Shown here: one piece after another, positions 27,302-37,189 of the stretch | Numbering within the stretch: position 1 is the first letter of the stretch | Layout of the letters: every line of letters starts with the position of its first letter | Notes under the pieces: generated by a model | Told to the model about the DNA's origin: nothing | What the model saw: the letters and a program-made list of their open reading frames with translations, nothing else | The model's database searches: none | Assembly: GCF_014696065.1 (NCBI RefSeq) | Contig: NZ_JACJPL010000027.1 | Location: forward strand, 806,001 to 870,000 | Length of the DNA: 64,000 bases | Direction: 5' to 3' | Source: Leptolyngbya sp. FACHB-261 | GTDB taxonomy: Bacteria > Cyanobacteriota > Cyanobacteriia > FACHB-261 | Translations under genes and position numbers: made by a program

Positions 27302-28000
27302 CTAGAAGCCAGGTTTGTGGCGAATGAGGTTCAGAAACTCCTCGCGGGTTTTGTGATCGTCTTGGAACACACCCACCATTGAACTGGTGACAGTCCAAGA
27401 ACCTGGCTTCTGCACACCCCGCATGACCATGCACATGTGAGTTGCTTCAACGACAACGGCCACGCCTTTTGGTTCCAGCACCTGTTGAATGGCCTCAGCA
27501 ACCTGACGGGTCAACCGCTCTTGCACTTGCAACCGGCGAGCATACATCTCCACGATTCGAGCTAATTTGCTTAGACCTACAACTTTTTGATTGGGGATGT
27601 AAGCAACGTGAGCTCTGCCCATGAAGGGCAACATGTGATGTTCGCACAGGCTAAATAGATCGATGTCGCGAACCAGAACCATTTCGTTATGGCCCTCGTC
27701 AAAAATCGCTCCATTCAGCAATTTCTCTAGCGACTGTGTATAGCCAGAGGTCAAGAACTGCATCGCTTCCGCCACTCGCTTGGGAGTCTTGAGCAGTCCT
27801 TCGCGCTCTGGGTCTTCGCCAACTCCTTCAATTAAGGTGCGAACGGCTCCCATCATCTCTTCGCGGAAGGCTTCGTCTTGCTCAAGATCTGGTCTTTGCT
27901 CTTTGAGTTCTTCATCGCTGGGCACATCTAGACGCCCATTTTGAAGGGGCAAAGACAAATCGGTGGGCTGTTTTTTCGAGCGGCGATCAGCAATAGTCAT
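27302..28000 (-). CDS. folE: GTP cyclohydrolase I
   Basis: A 232-residue enzyme that opens GTP to dihydroneopterin triphosphate for folate and pterin synthesis. Visible are [15 protein letters not shown], the zinc motif [11 protein letters not shown], the GTP site [14 protein letters not shown] and [19 protein letters not shown]. The first 45 residues are a basic/acidic leader less conserved than the core. It lies downstream of the SDR gene in the ado-aar-accA run; AGAGG occurs a little far upstream of its ATG. Confidence 0.95.
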   Translation of the reverse strand: MTIADRRSKKQPTDLSLPLQNGRLDVPSDEELKEQRPDLEQDEAFREEMMGAVRTLIEGVGEDPEREGLLKTPKRVAEAMQFLTSGYTQSLEKLLNGAIFDEGHNEMVLVRDIDLFSLCEHHMLPFMGRAHVAYIPNQKVVGLSKLARIVEMYARRLQVQERLTRQVAEAIQQVLEPKGVAVVVEATHMCMVMRGVQKPGSWTVTSSMVGVFQDDHKTREEFLNLIRHKPGF

Positions 28001-28125
28001 AACGTTGGAATAACCTCTTGCAAGTGCAATGGATAGGCGGTCAAATCAAGCGAACAGGGCAAAACAGACACAGCAAGTCAACACTTCGGTTTGTCCAGCT
28101 GATTTAAGGGGGAGCTTAACTACTT

Positions 28126-28854
28126 TTAGAAAGCCCCACCGGCTGGCATTAAAACCAATTCTTCAATCACTGCTTCTGGAGGCAGGCTTAAGGTATCTAA
28201 GATTGAGCGGGCAACGACCTCAGGGGTCAGCATCGCAGACCGCTCAAAATCAGCATGAACCGTCTCGGTGTCCCACAGAGGGGTGTTTACTGAGCCCGGA
28301 CACAGAGCAATTACGCGAATACCATGAGTCCGCTCCTCAGCAGCTAAAGCTTTAGAGAACCCCATGACACCGAACTTGCTAGCGCAGTAAGCACCCCAAC
28401 CCGGAAAGGCTTGTCGCCCGCCGATTGAGACTACGTTGACAATAGCGCCGCGACGGTTACGACGGAGTTCCGGTAACAGCGCTTGGGTACAGGCAAAAAC
28501 GCTGGTCAGATTGAGGTTGATCACCTGCTGCCAATCCTGCAAAGGCGTATCCAGCAAATTGGCTGTGTAGCCTATGCCAGCGTTGTTGATCAAGATGTCA
28601 ATGCCCCCAAAATCTTGGGCTAGTGATTGCAGATGGGGCGCAATCTGTTCAACTTGAGCCAAATCCAAGGGATATGCCTTCGCCTCAACCCCCAACTGCT
28701 GAGCTTCAGCGGCCACAGCCATAAGTGGATCTTGGCGACGGCTGACGAGTGCCACATGAACTCCAGCTGCGGCCAAGGCCAGAGCTGTTGCCTGGCCAAT
28801 TCCGCTGCTTGCCCCAGTAATTAGGGCTCGCTGTCCAGCAAGGTGTTTATGCAT
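28126..28854 (-). CDS. Short-chain dehydrogenase/reductase
   Basis: A 242-residue classical SDR. The cofactor loop is GASSGIGQATALAL (14-27), the structural NNAGIG motif near 89, and the catalytic triad Ser in NVVSIGG, Tyr in YCASKFG and Lys after it. The R in SRRQDP after the second strand suggests NADP(H). Position between accA and folE is one I recall in other cyanobacteria next to the alkane genes, which suggests a fatty-acid or pterin related substrate, but the sequence does not fix it. Confidence 0.9.
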   Translation of the reverse strand: MHKHLAGQRALITGASSGIGQATALALAAAGVHVALVSRRQDPLMAVAAEAQQLGVEAKAYPLDLAQVEQIAPHLQSLAQDFGGIDILINNAGIGYTANLLDTPLQDWQQVINLNLTSVFACTQALLPELRRNRRGAIVNVVSIGGRQAFPGWGAYCASKFGVMGFSKALAAEERTHGIRVIALCPGSVNTPLWDTETVHADFERSAMLTPEVVARSILDTLSLPPEAVIEELVLMPAGGAF

Positions 28855-29005
28855 TCAGCTTTGGCCCTCAAAACAGCAGAGCAAGGGGTCAGTCTTGGCA
28901 GTCCCCCATTCATAAATATCCGTTATTAGCAATAGCCCCCGTTGTAGCGCTTAGCAGTAGGTCCTCACTAAGCTAGGCTCGGACCTACACTAATTTTAAC
29001 ACTGC

Positions 29006-29977
29006 TTAACTAGCTTCCTGAAATACGCCCATTTGACGGAATTTTTGGTAGCGTAGTTCCCGCCGCTGACGACCGCTGAGTGACTCTAGATCATCCAGAT
29101 TGCTAAGCAGAGCCTGTTTGAGATTAGCTGCAGCCTCTAGAGGGCGGCGATGAGCGCCCCCCAAAGGCTCTGGTAAGATTTGGTCGATAATGCCCAGTTG
29201 CTTGAGGTCAGGAGCAGTAATCTTGAGCGCTACAGCAGCTTCGGGTGCTTTCTGTGCGTCTCGCCAAAGTATGGCCGCACAAGCCTCTGGAGTCGCAACG
29301 AAATAGACCGAGTGCTCTAGCATCAGCAAGCGATCCCCCACGCCCAAACCGAGCGCGCCACCAGACCCCCCTTCACCGATGACGGTGCACAAAATTGGCA
29401 CTTCAAAGCGAAACATCTCGCGGAGATTGACCGCAATCGCCTCGCCTTGACCTTGCTCCTCGGCAACCAGACCAGGATAGGCTCCGGGCGTGTCAATGAA
29501 GGTAACGATCGGCATGCCAAAGCGATTAGCATGCTCCATGAGGCGCAGGGCCTTACGATAACCACCGGGAGAAGCCATACCAAAGTTACGAGCGACATTA
29601 TCCTTGGTATCACGGCCCTTCTGGTGTCCTAAAATCACTACTGGCCGACCTGCTAACCGGGCCAAACCGCCAATCAATGCTGGATCGTCGTTGCCCCGCC
29701 GGTCACCGTGCAGTTCGATCCACTCATCGGTGATCGCCTGAATGTAATCTAGGGTGCTGGGACGACGGGGATGACGCGCCAGTTGCAAACGCTGGGAAGG
29801 TGTGAGGGTTGAGAAGATCTCGCGCTGAAGTTGGGCGGCTCGGGCTTCAAGGGCTTCGATCTGCTCAGACACATCCACACCATTCTCTTCAGCTAGGCTT
29901 CGGATTTGTTCGATGCGGTCTTCGAGTTCCGCTAGGGGTTTCTCAAAGTCCAACAGCAGCGGTTTGTTGTCAGCCAT
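29006..29977 (-). CDS. accA: Acetyl-CoA carboxylase carboxyltransferase subunit alpha
   Basis: A 323-residue AccA, partner of AccD in transferring carboxyl from biotin to acetyl-CoA to give malonyl-CoA. Family blocks are [12 protein letters not shown] at the start, [53 protein letters not shown] and [16 protein letters not shown]. Length is typical. It is 55 bases downstream of aar on the same strand, so malonyl-CoA supply and acyl-ACP use are likely coordinated. Confidence 0.96.
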   Translation of the reverse strand: MADNKPLLLDFEKPLAELEDRIEQIRSLAEENGVDVSEQIEALEARAAQLQREIFSTLTPSQRLQLARHPRRPSTLDYIQAITDEWIELHGDRRGNDDPALIGGLARLAGRPVVILGHQKGRDTKDNVARNFGMASPGGYRKALRLMEHANRFGMPIVTFIDTPGAYPGLVAEEQGQGEAIAVNLREMFRFEVPILCTVIGEGGSGGALGLGVGDRLLMLEHSVYFVATPEACAAILWRDAQKAPEAAVALKITAPDLKQLGIIDQILPEPLGGAHRRPLEAAANLKQALLSNLDDLESLSGRQRRELRYQKFRQMGVFQEAS

Positions 29978-30032
29978 GCAACGTGTTAGGGGAGGTAGAG
30001 CGTAGAGATGGTTCGAGCTGCGCTAGCTCGAG

Positions 30033-31082
30033 CTAAGCTGGACTAGCCAAGACGGGACGGAAACCGTGCTTCACTGAAACGCGGCCAATTTCATCCATCT
30101 TTTCGACCGTGATTTGATTGCGCCCCCAGGAGAAATTGGTATGCAAGCCTTCAAACTCCAGGAGCATTGACTCTGCAAAGCAGGCAAACAATTGCCGAGC
30201 CGGTTGAGTCATACGGAACAATTGCGAGGTGCGATTGACAATTTGAAGAATCCGCCAATCAATATCGAGGGAGTGCTCAACAATGCCTCCGTCAATGACA
30301 TGAATTCCAGGCTCCTGGATACTCAAGATCATATTCTTGGGATAGCCCCCATCCACAACTAAGCAAGGGCGCTTGAGCACTTGTGGATCGATTTCCATGC
30401 CCTTGGCCATGCTGGCGACCCAGACGATGATGTCTGCTTGGGGTAGGGCTTCGTCAATGGTCATGACTTTGCCACGACCCAATTCAGCTTGCAGATCCTG
30501 CAACCGTTCTGGGTTACGGGCTACCAGTAGCAGTTCAGCAACGTCTGAACGGGAATCCAGCCAACGACAAACGGCACTGCCAATGTCTCCAGTGGCTCCG
30601 CAAACCGCAACGGTTGCTTGCTTAAGGTCAATGCCGTACAGTTGGGCTCCCTGTTCTACCTGACGGCAGATGATGTAGGCAGTGTGCGTGTTGCCTGTAG
30701 TGAACCGCTGCAACTCTAGCCGTACATTGCGGACTTGCTGAATTTGAGCGAGGTTGAAGTTCTCGAAAATAATTGACGAAAAACCGCCCAAAGCAGTAAT
30801 GTCAATGCCCTGCTTCTGAGCGTGAGCCATAGCATTAACAATCTTGCGCGTGGCTGCCTTGAAGCGTTTCGTTGCCAGCATTTCTGGCAAGAAACAGGAC
30901 TCAACATACTTGCCGTAAATTTTTTGACCCGTGACGCTGGTGACGGTGATGTCATCCACGATTTGAGGTGGTGCCATGCACCAAAAATCTAAACCTTGGT
31001 CAGCGTACTCTTCGTAACCCAATTCTTTTGCGACTGACTGCGCATGGACAAGGCTGGTCAGATGTCCAATGAGACCAAACAT
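30033..31082 (-). CDS. aar: Long-chain acyl-[acyl-carrier-protein] reductase
   Basis: A 349-residue enzyme reducing acyl-ACP to fatty aldehyde with NADPH, first step of cyanobacterial alkane synthesis. The opening [18 protein letters not shown], the [15 protein letters not shown] block, the [13 protein letters not shown] stretch with the active-site-like Cys and the nucleotide motif [16 protein letters not shown] are family hallmarks. Length matches the usual 340-350 residues. It lies 96 bases downstream of ado. Confidence 0.96.
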   Translation of the reverse strand: MFGLIGHLTSLVHAQSVAKELGYEEYADQGLDFWCMAPPQIVDDITVTSVTGQKIYGKYVESCFLPEMLATKRFKAATRKIVNAMAHAQKQGIDITALGGFSSIIFENFNLAQIQQVRNVRLELQRFTTGNTHTAYIICRQVEQGAQLYGIDLKQATVAVCGATGDIGSAVCRWLDSRSDVAELLLVARNPERLQDLQAELGRGKVMTIDEALPQADIIVWVASMAKGMEIDPQVLKRPCLVVDGGYPKNMILSIQEPGIHVIDGGIVEHSLDIDWRILQIVNRTSQLFRMTQPARQLFACFAESMLLEFEGLHTNFSWGRNQITVEKMDEIGRVSVKHGFRPVLASPA

Positions 31083-31178
31083 TGATGCCTAGCTAAGGGT
31101 AAGGAGAAACAGACTAAAGACAAACTAGAAGACCGAGGCACCCAATGAAAACTGTCAAGAACAGCGGCAGTTGAAGAA

Positions 31179-31880
31179 TTAAGCCGCTAAACCCATGGCT
31201 GACATTTTCATAATGTCACGGGTATTGAAGCCAATATTGCTCAGCGCTTCGCCGTATTGGATCATGAAGTCCTCAACTAAGGCTTCTTTTTCCATACCCA
31301 GAATGTGGGCATCATTCTCGACTTGATTCAACATTTGCCAAACGATTGGCAGGTTTTGGCGATTTGCTGCTTCAATTCCTGCTTTCATTTGCTCGAAGCG
31401 AGCTTTCAGCCATTCTTCACCAAAGTTCAGGTGGCTGTACTCATCTTTGACAACGCCTTCAGTAATTTTGCGAGCGAAATCATCCGCAACTGGAATGTAA
31501 ATGTTGTAGGCAGCAATCGCAAAACATTCAATAATCAAGGATTGAATGACCAGACAGGCTGCTAAATCGCCTTCTGCTGCTGCAGTCTGAAAATTGCCAT
31601 GAAGCCGAGAAAAGAACTCGCGAGCGTAATCCATATCTGGAGTCACGCTTAAGTTGCGCCCACAGGCTTCAAAGCCTTTTCGGTGCCGATTTTCCATCTT
31701 GGCTAAAGACTTTAAGTCCGCAGCTGAGTCAGGCAATAATTCTGCCAATCTAAGGTAATTCTCGTGGGCTTCCTGCTCACCCTCGATCACAATGGCATTG
31801 ATGCGGCTGTAAGCATCCCGGTAGATCTCACTTTGGAAATCCAGTGAACTGGCCTCTGGAGTTGCTTCAAGCTGCGGCAT
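31179..31880 (-). CDS. ado: Aldehyde-deformylating oxygenase (alkane synthase)
   Basis: A 233-residue ferritin-like di-iron enzyme making alkanes from fatty aldehydes. Iron-ligand motifs are in [33 protein letters not shown] and [12 protein letters not shown]. The start is ATG 31880 ([11 protein letters not shown]) with AGAGGAG upstream; the reading frame is open further upstream but that stretch has no family similarity, and ADO proteins are usually about 231-233 residues. First gene of the likely ado-aar-accA run. Confidence 0.96.
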   Translation of the reverse strand: MPQLEATPEASSLDFQSEIYRDAYSRINAIVIEGEQEAHENYLRLAELLPDSAADLKSLAKMENRHRKGFEACGRNLSVTPDMDYAREFFSRLHGNFQTAAAEGDLAACLVIQSLIIECFAIAAYNIYIPVADDFARKITEGVVKDEYSHLNFGEEWLKARFEQMKAGIEAANRQNLPIVWQMLNQVENDAHILGMEKEALVEDFMIQYGEALSNIGFNTRDIMKMSAMGLAA

Positions 31881-32103
31881 ACGGATCCGGTCTCCTCTAG
31901 TCTTGCAAACCTTAGCAAATTTGACGATCTTGGGCTTTAGGCGGAATTCTCTGTGTATTCTACCGCTTTCTTCAAACCACAAACGGTTGCAGAGATTTCC
32001 GCCTGGACTCACTCTGGCGCTCTAGATTTCAGAGTTTAAGCTACTAGATCCAGAGCTAGCTTCTACATTAAGTTGCAGATGGTTTCCGGCCTGTGGAGGT
32101 TCC

Positions 32104-32964
32104 ATGAAATTTGCCCTGCCCACGTTTCTAGCCGAATCAGTTCAGGACTATTCGTTTTCTGGCGGTCGTTGGGCATTAGGGCTACTACTTAGACTGGGGG
32201 CTCTGCTGGTTCTGCTGCCGCTGTTAATCGTGTTGCTGACTTCGTTCCAACCCGCAGACTACGTGCTTGGGGCTGGCTTGTGGCCGCGACACTGGGCTCT
32301 AGACAGTTACCAGCGTGCTTGGAATGGCGCCAATTTTTTGCTAGCGTTTGCCAACTCCACCTTGGTGGCTTTGGGAGTTAGTGCTTGCCAAATTCTGACT
32401 TCGGCTTTGGCCGGTTATGCTCTGGCTCGGCTCAACTTTTGGGGACGGCAAGGTCTACTGCTAGCAGTTCTCGCTACCTTGATCATTCCCTTTCAAGTGC
32501 TAGTCATTCCAGTATTTTTGGTGCTGAAGTGGGGCCATCTAGTCAATACCTACGGCGCGTTGATCTTACCAACAGCTGCCAATGGCTTTGGTATTTTTCT
32601 ACTGCGGCAGTTCATTCGTAGCATTCCTGTGGAGCTGGAAGAAGCCGCACTCCTAGATGGGGCAACTCGGTTACAAGTGTTAACGCAGGTGCTACTGCCG
32701 CTCTGTCGTCCGGCACTGGTCACGCTGTTTCTCTTCACTTTTATTGGAGAATGGAATGACCTGTTTAAGCCTCTGGTCTTTACGACCCGTCCAGAACTGA
32801 TTACGGTGCAATTGGCTCTTGCCAGTTTTCAGGAGCAATTCACTGCTGACTGGCCTCTTTTAATGGCAGCGGTTGTGCTCGCCACTTTACCGGTCGTCCT
32901 GCTGTTTCTAGTGGGGCAGCGTCAGTTCATTCGAGGCATTGCAACAGCTGGGATCAAGGGCTGA
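32104..32964 (+). CDS. Carbohydrate ABC transporter permease (MalG type)
   Basis: A 286-residue inner-membrane permease with six hydrophobic helices. The EAA loop is EEAALLDGATRLQVLTQVLLP, the coupling helix to the ATPase. Overall layout matches the MalG/UgpE type of sugar permeases. No binding protein, second permease or ATPase gene is next to it, so it must work with subunits encoded elsewhere. GGAGG lies 5 bases before the ATG. It is divergent from ado. Confidence 0.92.
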   Translation: MKFALPTFLAESVQDYSFSGGRWALGLLLRLGALLVLLPLLIVLLTSFQPADYVLGAGLWPRHWALDSYQRAWNGANFLLAFANSTLVALGVSACQILTSALAGYALARLNFWGRQGLLLAVLATLIIPFQVLVIPVFLVLKWGHLVNTYGALILPTAANGFGIFLLRQFIRSIPVELEEAALLDGATRLQVLTQVLLPLCRPALVTLFLFTFIGEWNDLFKPLVFTTRPELITVQLALASFQEQFTADWPLLMAAVVLATLPVVLLFLVGQRQFIRGIATAGIKG

Positions 32965-32989
32965 AGACCCGGTTTGGTAAAGTGAGCCT

Positions 32990-33742
32990 ATGGATGATGA
33001 AGATCTGTCCCTTCTGGACATCACACAACCTGATAGCCCTCTCGATCATCTAGAAGATCTAGATGCTGAGACCGATGTGCCAGGTCCAGATCCAGAAGCC
33101 ATGCTGGCCTTGCTGGAGCTTCCAGACCCTGGCCAGCGCATGCAAGCAGCACGAGCCTTCTGCGAGCTGGTAGATGAGCGTGCAGTTGAGCCACTGATCC
33201 GCTTACTGGCCGATCCCTGCCCCTTGGTCCGAGTCAGCGCCGCTTACGCCTTGGGCCGCAACCCTTCCCCTAAAGCGGTTGCGCCTCTGATTGCCCAGCT
33301 TGAGCAAGATTGGAACGGTTATGTCCGTAAGGGAGTGGTGTGGGCTTTGGGCAATAGTCTGGCGCGTGAGGCGCTCTCACCACTAGTCAACGCGCTACAA
33401 ACTGACATTACCGCTGTGCGTCTATGGGCAGCGAGCAGTCTAGCTCAGGTCGGTGTGGCTTGTTCTGACCTTAGCAACGCAGCTATTCGAGCCTTAGCCA
33501 GTGCTCTGAACCAAGATCCAGCGACGGTCGTTGGTGGTAACTGTGCTTGGGCGATTGGTCAAATTTGCCGGGAGTTGCCCGCTGGACCTACCTATACTTT
33601 TGGCGTGGACGCCCTGATTCAAGCTTTAGAAGACGTCCGGGATCTGGGGGTTCGAGATGACGCCCGTACAGCTCTACTCAAACTTGGGGACTCGCGAGGT
33701 CTTCAGGTCATTGAGGAACTGGAAGGGGAGGGCTTGCTTTGA
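32990..33742 (+). CDS. HEAT-repeat protein (PBS-lyase type)
   Basis: A 250-residue protein. After an acidic first 45 residues it has five or six HEAT repeats, for example DERAVEPLIRLLADPCPLVR and PKAVAPLIAQLEQDWNGYVR, with the VRxxAAxALG signature. Such repeats are found in phycobilin lyases (CpcE) and NblB-like proteins, but no lyase active-site feature can be assigned. It is 25 bases after the ABC permease gene and overlaps the convergent flavoprotein gene by 35 bases. Confidence 0.88.
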   Translation: MDDEDLSLLDITQPDSPLDHLEDLDAETDVPGPDPEAMLALLELPDPGQRMQAARAFCELVDERAVEPLIRLLADPCPLVRVSAAYALGRNPSPKAVAPLIAQLEQDWNGYVRKGVVWALGNSLAREALSPLVNALQTDITAVRLWAASSLAQVGVACSDLSNAAIRALASALNQDPATVVGGNCAWAIGQICRELPAGPTYTFGVDALIQALEDVRDLGVRDDARTALLKLGDSRGLQVIEELEGEGLL

Positions 33743-34991
33743 GCGCTTCAGCCATCGCCTGTCCTGCCAACCAGCCCGTGCTCCAGGCGCTTTGAAAGTT
33801 AAAGCCGCCTGTCACGCCGTCAATGTCTAGGACTTCCCCGGCGAAGTAGAGTCTGGGACAGCGGCGGCTTTCTAGCGTGCGAAAATCTACGTCTTTCAAG
33901 TCAACGCCGCCACAAGTGACGAACTCCTCTTTGAACTTACCTTTGCCTGCAACTGTGTACTGACCTGCACAAAGTTCTTGCAGCAATGCATTGAGGCCCT
34001 GTTTGGTGACTTGTGCCCACTGGGTTTCTAAAGACAGGTCGGCAGCTTCTAGCAGTCGCTCCCAAAGGCGGCGCGGCACATTGTCAAAAGGGCTAACACG
34101 CCCAACGGATTTACGGGAGTTGGTTTGCCGATAAGCCAAGAGATCTGCCTGGGCCGCTTCCCGCTCCATGCCACCAAGCCAATTGATAATCAGGGGCGCT
34201 CGATACTGGTGGGCCTGCAACCCCCGGGCGCCCCAAGCAGAAAGTTTGAGCACTGCTGGCCCACTGAGCCCCCAGTGAGTAATCAGTAAAGGGCCGGTCT
34301 GGCTTAGCTTGAGGGGCTTTTTGCCTTTGGCTTCAACGTTACTCAAAGCTAAGGTCAGCTGAACCTTCTCGAGCGAGATACCCTCAAGACCCAACAAGCG
34401 GGGATCTTGTAGGTTAAAGGTAAATAGGGACGGCACTGGCGGCAGTACCGTATGGCCGAGTTCAGCTGCCCAACGATAGCCTTGAGGATTACTGCCTGTT
34501 GCCAGGAGCAGCGACTGAGCGATTAGAACTTCGCCTGATTTGAGTGTGACTCGGAAGCCGTCGGTTAGGTGGTTGATTTGCTGCACGGGAGCTTGAGTGC
34601 GTAGCTGTACACCAACCTGCTTAGCCGTCTCGATCAGGCAATCAATAATGGTCTGTGAGTCATCAGTCACCGGAAACATACGGCCATCGGCCTCCGTTTT
34701 CAGCTTGACACCATGTTGGGCGAACCAGGTAATCGTGTCTTGAGGCTGAAAGCGGGTGAAAACGCCGCGCAGCGCTTTGCTACCACGCGGATAATTTTGG
34801 CTCAAGGCAACCGGATCGAAGCAATGGTGAGTGACATTGCAACGACCACCCCCCGAAATTTTGACCTTGCCTAGTGGTTGAGGCGATGCCTCCAGGAGCG
34901 TGACTCGAACAGCAGGGTTAGTTTGAGCACAGGCAATCGCACCAAAGAAACCGCCCGCTCCGCCCCCAATTACCAGTGCCTGCGGCCTCAT
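33708..34991 (-). CDS. FAD-dependent oxidoreductase, HI0933/BaiN family
   Basis: A 427-residue flavoprotein. The N-terminal FAD motif is IGGGAGGFFGAIACA, followed by GKVKISGGGRCNVTH and, near the C terminus, YFAGEVLDIDGVTGGFNFQSAWSTG, the signatures of the HI0933-like (YhiN/BaiN) group. Members reduce double bonds of steroid-like substrates or have no known substrate. Length is normal. Its 3' end overlaps the HEAT gene. Confidence 0.93.
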   Translation of the reverse strand: MRPQALVIGGGAGGFFGAIACAQTNPAVRVTLLEASPQPLGKVKISGGGRCNVTHHCFDPVALSQNYPRGSKALRGVFTRFQPQDTITWFAQHGVKLKTEADGRMFPVTDDSQTIIDCLIETAKQVGVQLRTQAPVQQINHLTDGFRVTLKSGEVLIAQSLLLATGSNPQGYRWAAELGHTVLPPVPSLFTFNLQDPRLLGLEGISLEKVQLTLALSNVEAKGKKPLKLSQTGPLLITHWGLSGPAVLKLSAWGARGLQAHQYRAPLIINWLGGMEREAAQADLLAYRQTNSRKSVGRVSPFDNVPRRLWERLLEAADLSLETQWAQVTKQGLNALLQELCAGQYTVAGKGKFKEEFVTCGGVDLKDVDFRTLESRRCPRLYFAGEVLDIDGVTGGFNFQSAWSTGWLAGQAMAEALKASPPLPVPQ

Positions 34992-35331
34992 TATGAATAT
35001 CGGTTCTGTGAATACTGTCTAATACCCCTCACGATAATCAAGAAATATATTTCTGTCTAATGTTTTACAGACTCAGTCAAAAGTAAGCTGTAAGCCCTGA
35101 AATCACCCAGTGGCCTCTGCCGTAGGTTCGATTATCAGTTCTTAAAGCTAGAGTTCGGATAGCCTTATCCTGAGCTGCCTGAGCAAATCATTAAGTTGTA
35201 TATCTTTTTATTGATCTTATCTGAGCTTCCTCATAGGATGAGCAGCAAGTTAAGCCGCAAGACTAAGTATTTTCAGATACAGATTTTCTGCTGACCTTGT
35301 GCTAGACCCTCACACCCATACGGAGAACCCT
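34992..35331. other. AT-rich intergenic region
   Basis: No coding frame was found on either strand. The AT-rich block around 35190-35290 (with TATATCTTTTTATTG) probably carries the promoter of the 60-residue membrane protein gene, and the 5' side that of the flavoprotein gene. Nothing else stands out. Confidence 0.4.
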
Positions 35332-35514
35332 ATGAAGTCTGCTGCTGATGTTGAAGTTCAGGTTGTAGAGCAAGCCCCTTCCCAGTCAGTGGTTTCCAGA
35401 GCGATGGACCTAACACGGGGCAAGGATCGTGGCTTGCTGCTGTTAGTGCCTTTCGCGTGCTACTTCGTGTACTTCGCAGCGATGGCAGTTTACGTCATGC
35501 GTTCATTCGGCTAG
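35332..35514 (+). CDS. 60-residue single-span membrane protein
   Basis: The frame from ATG 35332 (MKSAADVEVQVV) gives 60 residues: a polar, acidic first half with DLTRGKDRG and one membrane helix, LLLLVPFACYFVYFAAMAVY, then VMRSFG. ACGGAGAACCCT precedes the ATG, supporting it over a GTG at 35299. A strong terminator follows, so it is expressed as its own short transcript with a long leader. Size suggests a small thylakoid or respiratory subunit, but I cannot match it. Confidence 0.7.
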   Translation: MKSAADVEVQVVEQAPSQSVVSRAMDLTRGKDRGLLLLVPFACYFVYFAAMAVYVMRSFG

Positions 35515-35581
35515 GTCTGCTGAGTTTAGATTTTGTGAACTAGGTTGTCAGCTTAGTTTGTCTGTTCAATAATTTCTGACG

Positions 35582-35613
35582 AGCCGGTGTGATGGAAAAT
35601 CACACCGGCTTTT
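35582..35613 (+). terminator. Rho-independent terminator
   Basis: AGCCGGTGTGAT (35582-35593) and ATCACACCGGCT (35599-35610) form a perfect 12-bp stem with a GGAAA loop, followed by TTTT. It ends the 60-residue membrane protein transcript. Confidence 0.9.
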
Positions 35614-35678
35614 GATGTCGGCAGATGGGTTGACAAAGGCTAGAAGGGTAGCTGTCGCCTGAACCTAAAATGAGAAGC

Positions 35679-36092
35679 ATGAGTACACCGCCTAACGCCT
35701 CTTCTTCTCGTCATCCTGAGCGGACTCGGAGTCAGAAGCGCATTCTCTCGCTGCTGAAGGACTTTAAGCGCTCGCTCTCCGCCCAGGAGATTTACCTGGA
35801 GTTGCGTCAAGAAGGCCAACGCATCGGTTTAGCAACGGTTTATCGAGCATTAGAGGCACTCAAGCTTGAAGGCGAAATTCAAAGCCGAACCTTAACCTCC
35901 GGTGAGGCACTTTATGATCTACCCCATCGAGACGAACACCACCTGACTTGCTTACAGTGTGGTGTTTCAGTTCCTATCGATGATTGTCCTGTACACGAAT
36001 TGGAAACGCGTCTCAGCCAAAATCAGCGTTTCAAAATCTACTATCACACCCTAGAGTTTTTCGGTCTGTGCACAGATTGTCAACCGGTTTAG
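35679..36092 (+). CDS. zur: Fur-family regulator, FurB/Zur type
   Basis: A 137-residue metalloregulator. The winged helix shows LKDFKRSLSAQEIYLELRQ and GLATVYRALEALKLEGEI. The metal region has HRDEHHLTCLQCG, a structural CxxC, and the tail HTLEFFGLCTDCQ a second CxxC. The DCPVHELE and YYHTLEFFGLC stretches resemble cyanobacterial FurB (Zur) more than FurA or PerR, so zinc sensing is probable. The start at 35679 is preferred over an in-frame ATG 9 bases earlier, though either is possible. The stop overlaps the next, convergent gene by 4 bases. Confidence 0.88.
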   Translation: MSTPPNASSSRHPERTRSQKRILSLLKDFKRSLSAQEIYLELRQEGQRIGLATVYRALEALKLEGEIQSRTLTSGEALYDLPHRDEHHLTCLQCGVSVPIDDCPVHELETRLSQNQRFKIYYHTLEFFGLCTDCQPV

Positions 36093-37189
36093 CGGACGTT
36101 CCAGCCGCGAAGCCAATCCAGGTCTGCTTGCTCTAGAGCAACGCCAATTCGGTAACAGTTACGGCCGTGGAAGTAACCGGACGAGCGCACGTTGAGCTTA
36201 ACGATCCGGCTGCCACTGGGCGTGTAGTAGCTGGTGGTTCGGTTGGCAAAGCGTTCGGGTTGCACAAAAACTTGAATGAATTCGGCGCCTCGCTCTAGGC
36301 AAAAATCCAGGACATTAATGAAGGACTGAACACTCTGTACATCCTGGAAGACTAGCTCTAGGTCTAGGCCCAGAAAGGTGATTTGACAGAAGTTTTTGCG
36401 CTGACCGTAGGTTTCAAAGCGAGTGCTTGAAGCCCGCAATACAGTTAGCAATTTAGCGACAAAGACTTCTGAACAACTGCTCAGGGTTTCATCAACCGTT
36501 TGCTGGTAGCGAGTTTGCAGCTTACTCATCTGACGGCGCATCTGCACAACTTCCTGAGCAGAGCGTTGACTAGCTGCAACCCGACGCTCAAAGGTGAAGA
36601 CAATGCGCGTGAGATCCTGGTAAACCTTGAAGATCTCGCTGATGTAATCGACCGGCAAGTTGTTCGGTGGCAAATTGCTGGGAGGTACGGGTGGCAGAGA
36701 GCCACCGGGCCGAGGCCGCATTTTTCTCTCGTGCCCGTTGGTTGGGGCAGCCGAAAGAGGGCGAACTGGAGTTGGGGTTGCTAGAGCTTCTGTCCCCTGC
36801 CGAGACTGCTCCATAGTTGACAATTTCTGATCCAGCGCATTGACGGCTTGACGCACCTTCTTCAGGATCAAGTAAGCCGTTTCCTCCTGACGCCGTACCT
36901 CTAGATTGACGTCAATCCAGTGGTTGACTTCCCGCAAAGTTTCCTGAAGCGTCGCCTCCAGATTGCTGATCTGGCTCTCCAGCTTGCTGATCTTACGGTT
37001 CGCCCGGTGATTAGCCCGTAGCAGGAACACGTTGCGGCCCAATGACAGCAGAACGGCTATCAACAGACCACCAACAATCGAGCCAAGGTAGGGATCGTGA
37101 AAGATGTCGCGATTGATAACAGACTTGGACCAAACGGGCGCCTCAGGCTGGGCCTGGACCGTGATCAGGGAAGAGGAGGTAGAGCGCAT
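36089..37189 (-). CDS. Membrane-anchored coiled-coil protein of unknown function
   Basis: A 366-residue protein. A single membrane helix (IVGGLLIAVLLSLGRNVFLL, about residues 37-56) is followed by a coiled coil (ISKLESQISNLEATLQETL), a Pro-rich linker, a second helical segment (IVFTFERRVAASQRSAQEV) and a C-terminal globular part ending SSGYFHGRNCYRIGVALEQ. No enzyme motif. It looks like a conserved cyanobacterial protein but I have no name for it. Convergent with zur, with a 4-base overlap. Confidence 0.82.
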   Translation of the reverse strand: MRSTSSSLITVQAQPEAPVWSKSVINRDIFHDPYLGSIVGGLLIAVLLSLGRNVFLLRANHRANRKISKLESQISNLEATLQETLREVNHWIDVNLEVRRQEETAYLILKKVRQAVNALDQKLSTMEQSRQGTEALATPTPVRPLSAAPTNGHERKMRPRPGGSLPPVPPSNLPPNNLPVDYISEIFKVYQDLTRIVFTFERRVAASQRSAQEVVQMRRQMSKLQTRYQQTVDETLSSCSEVFVAKLLTVLRASSTRFETYGQRKNFCQITFLGLDLELVFQDVQSVQSFINVLDFCLERGAEFIQVFVQPERFANRTTSYYTPSGSRIVKLNVRSSGYFHGRNCYRIGVALEQADLDWLRGWNVR

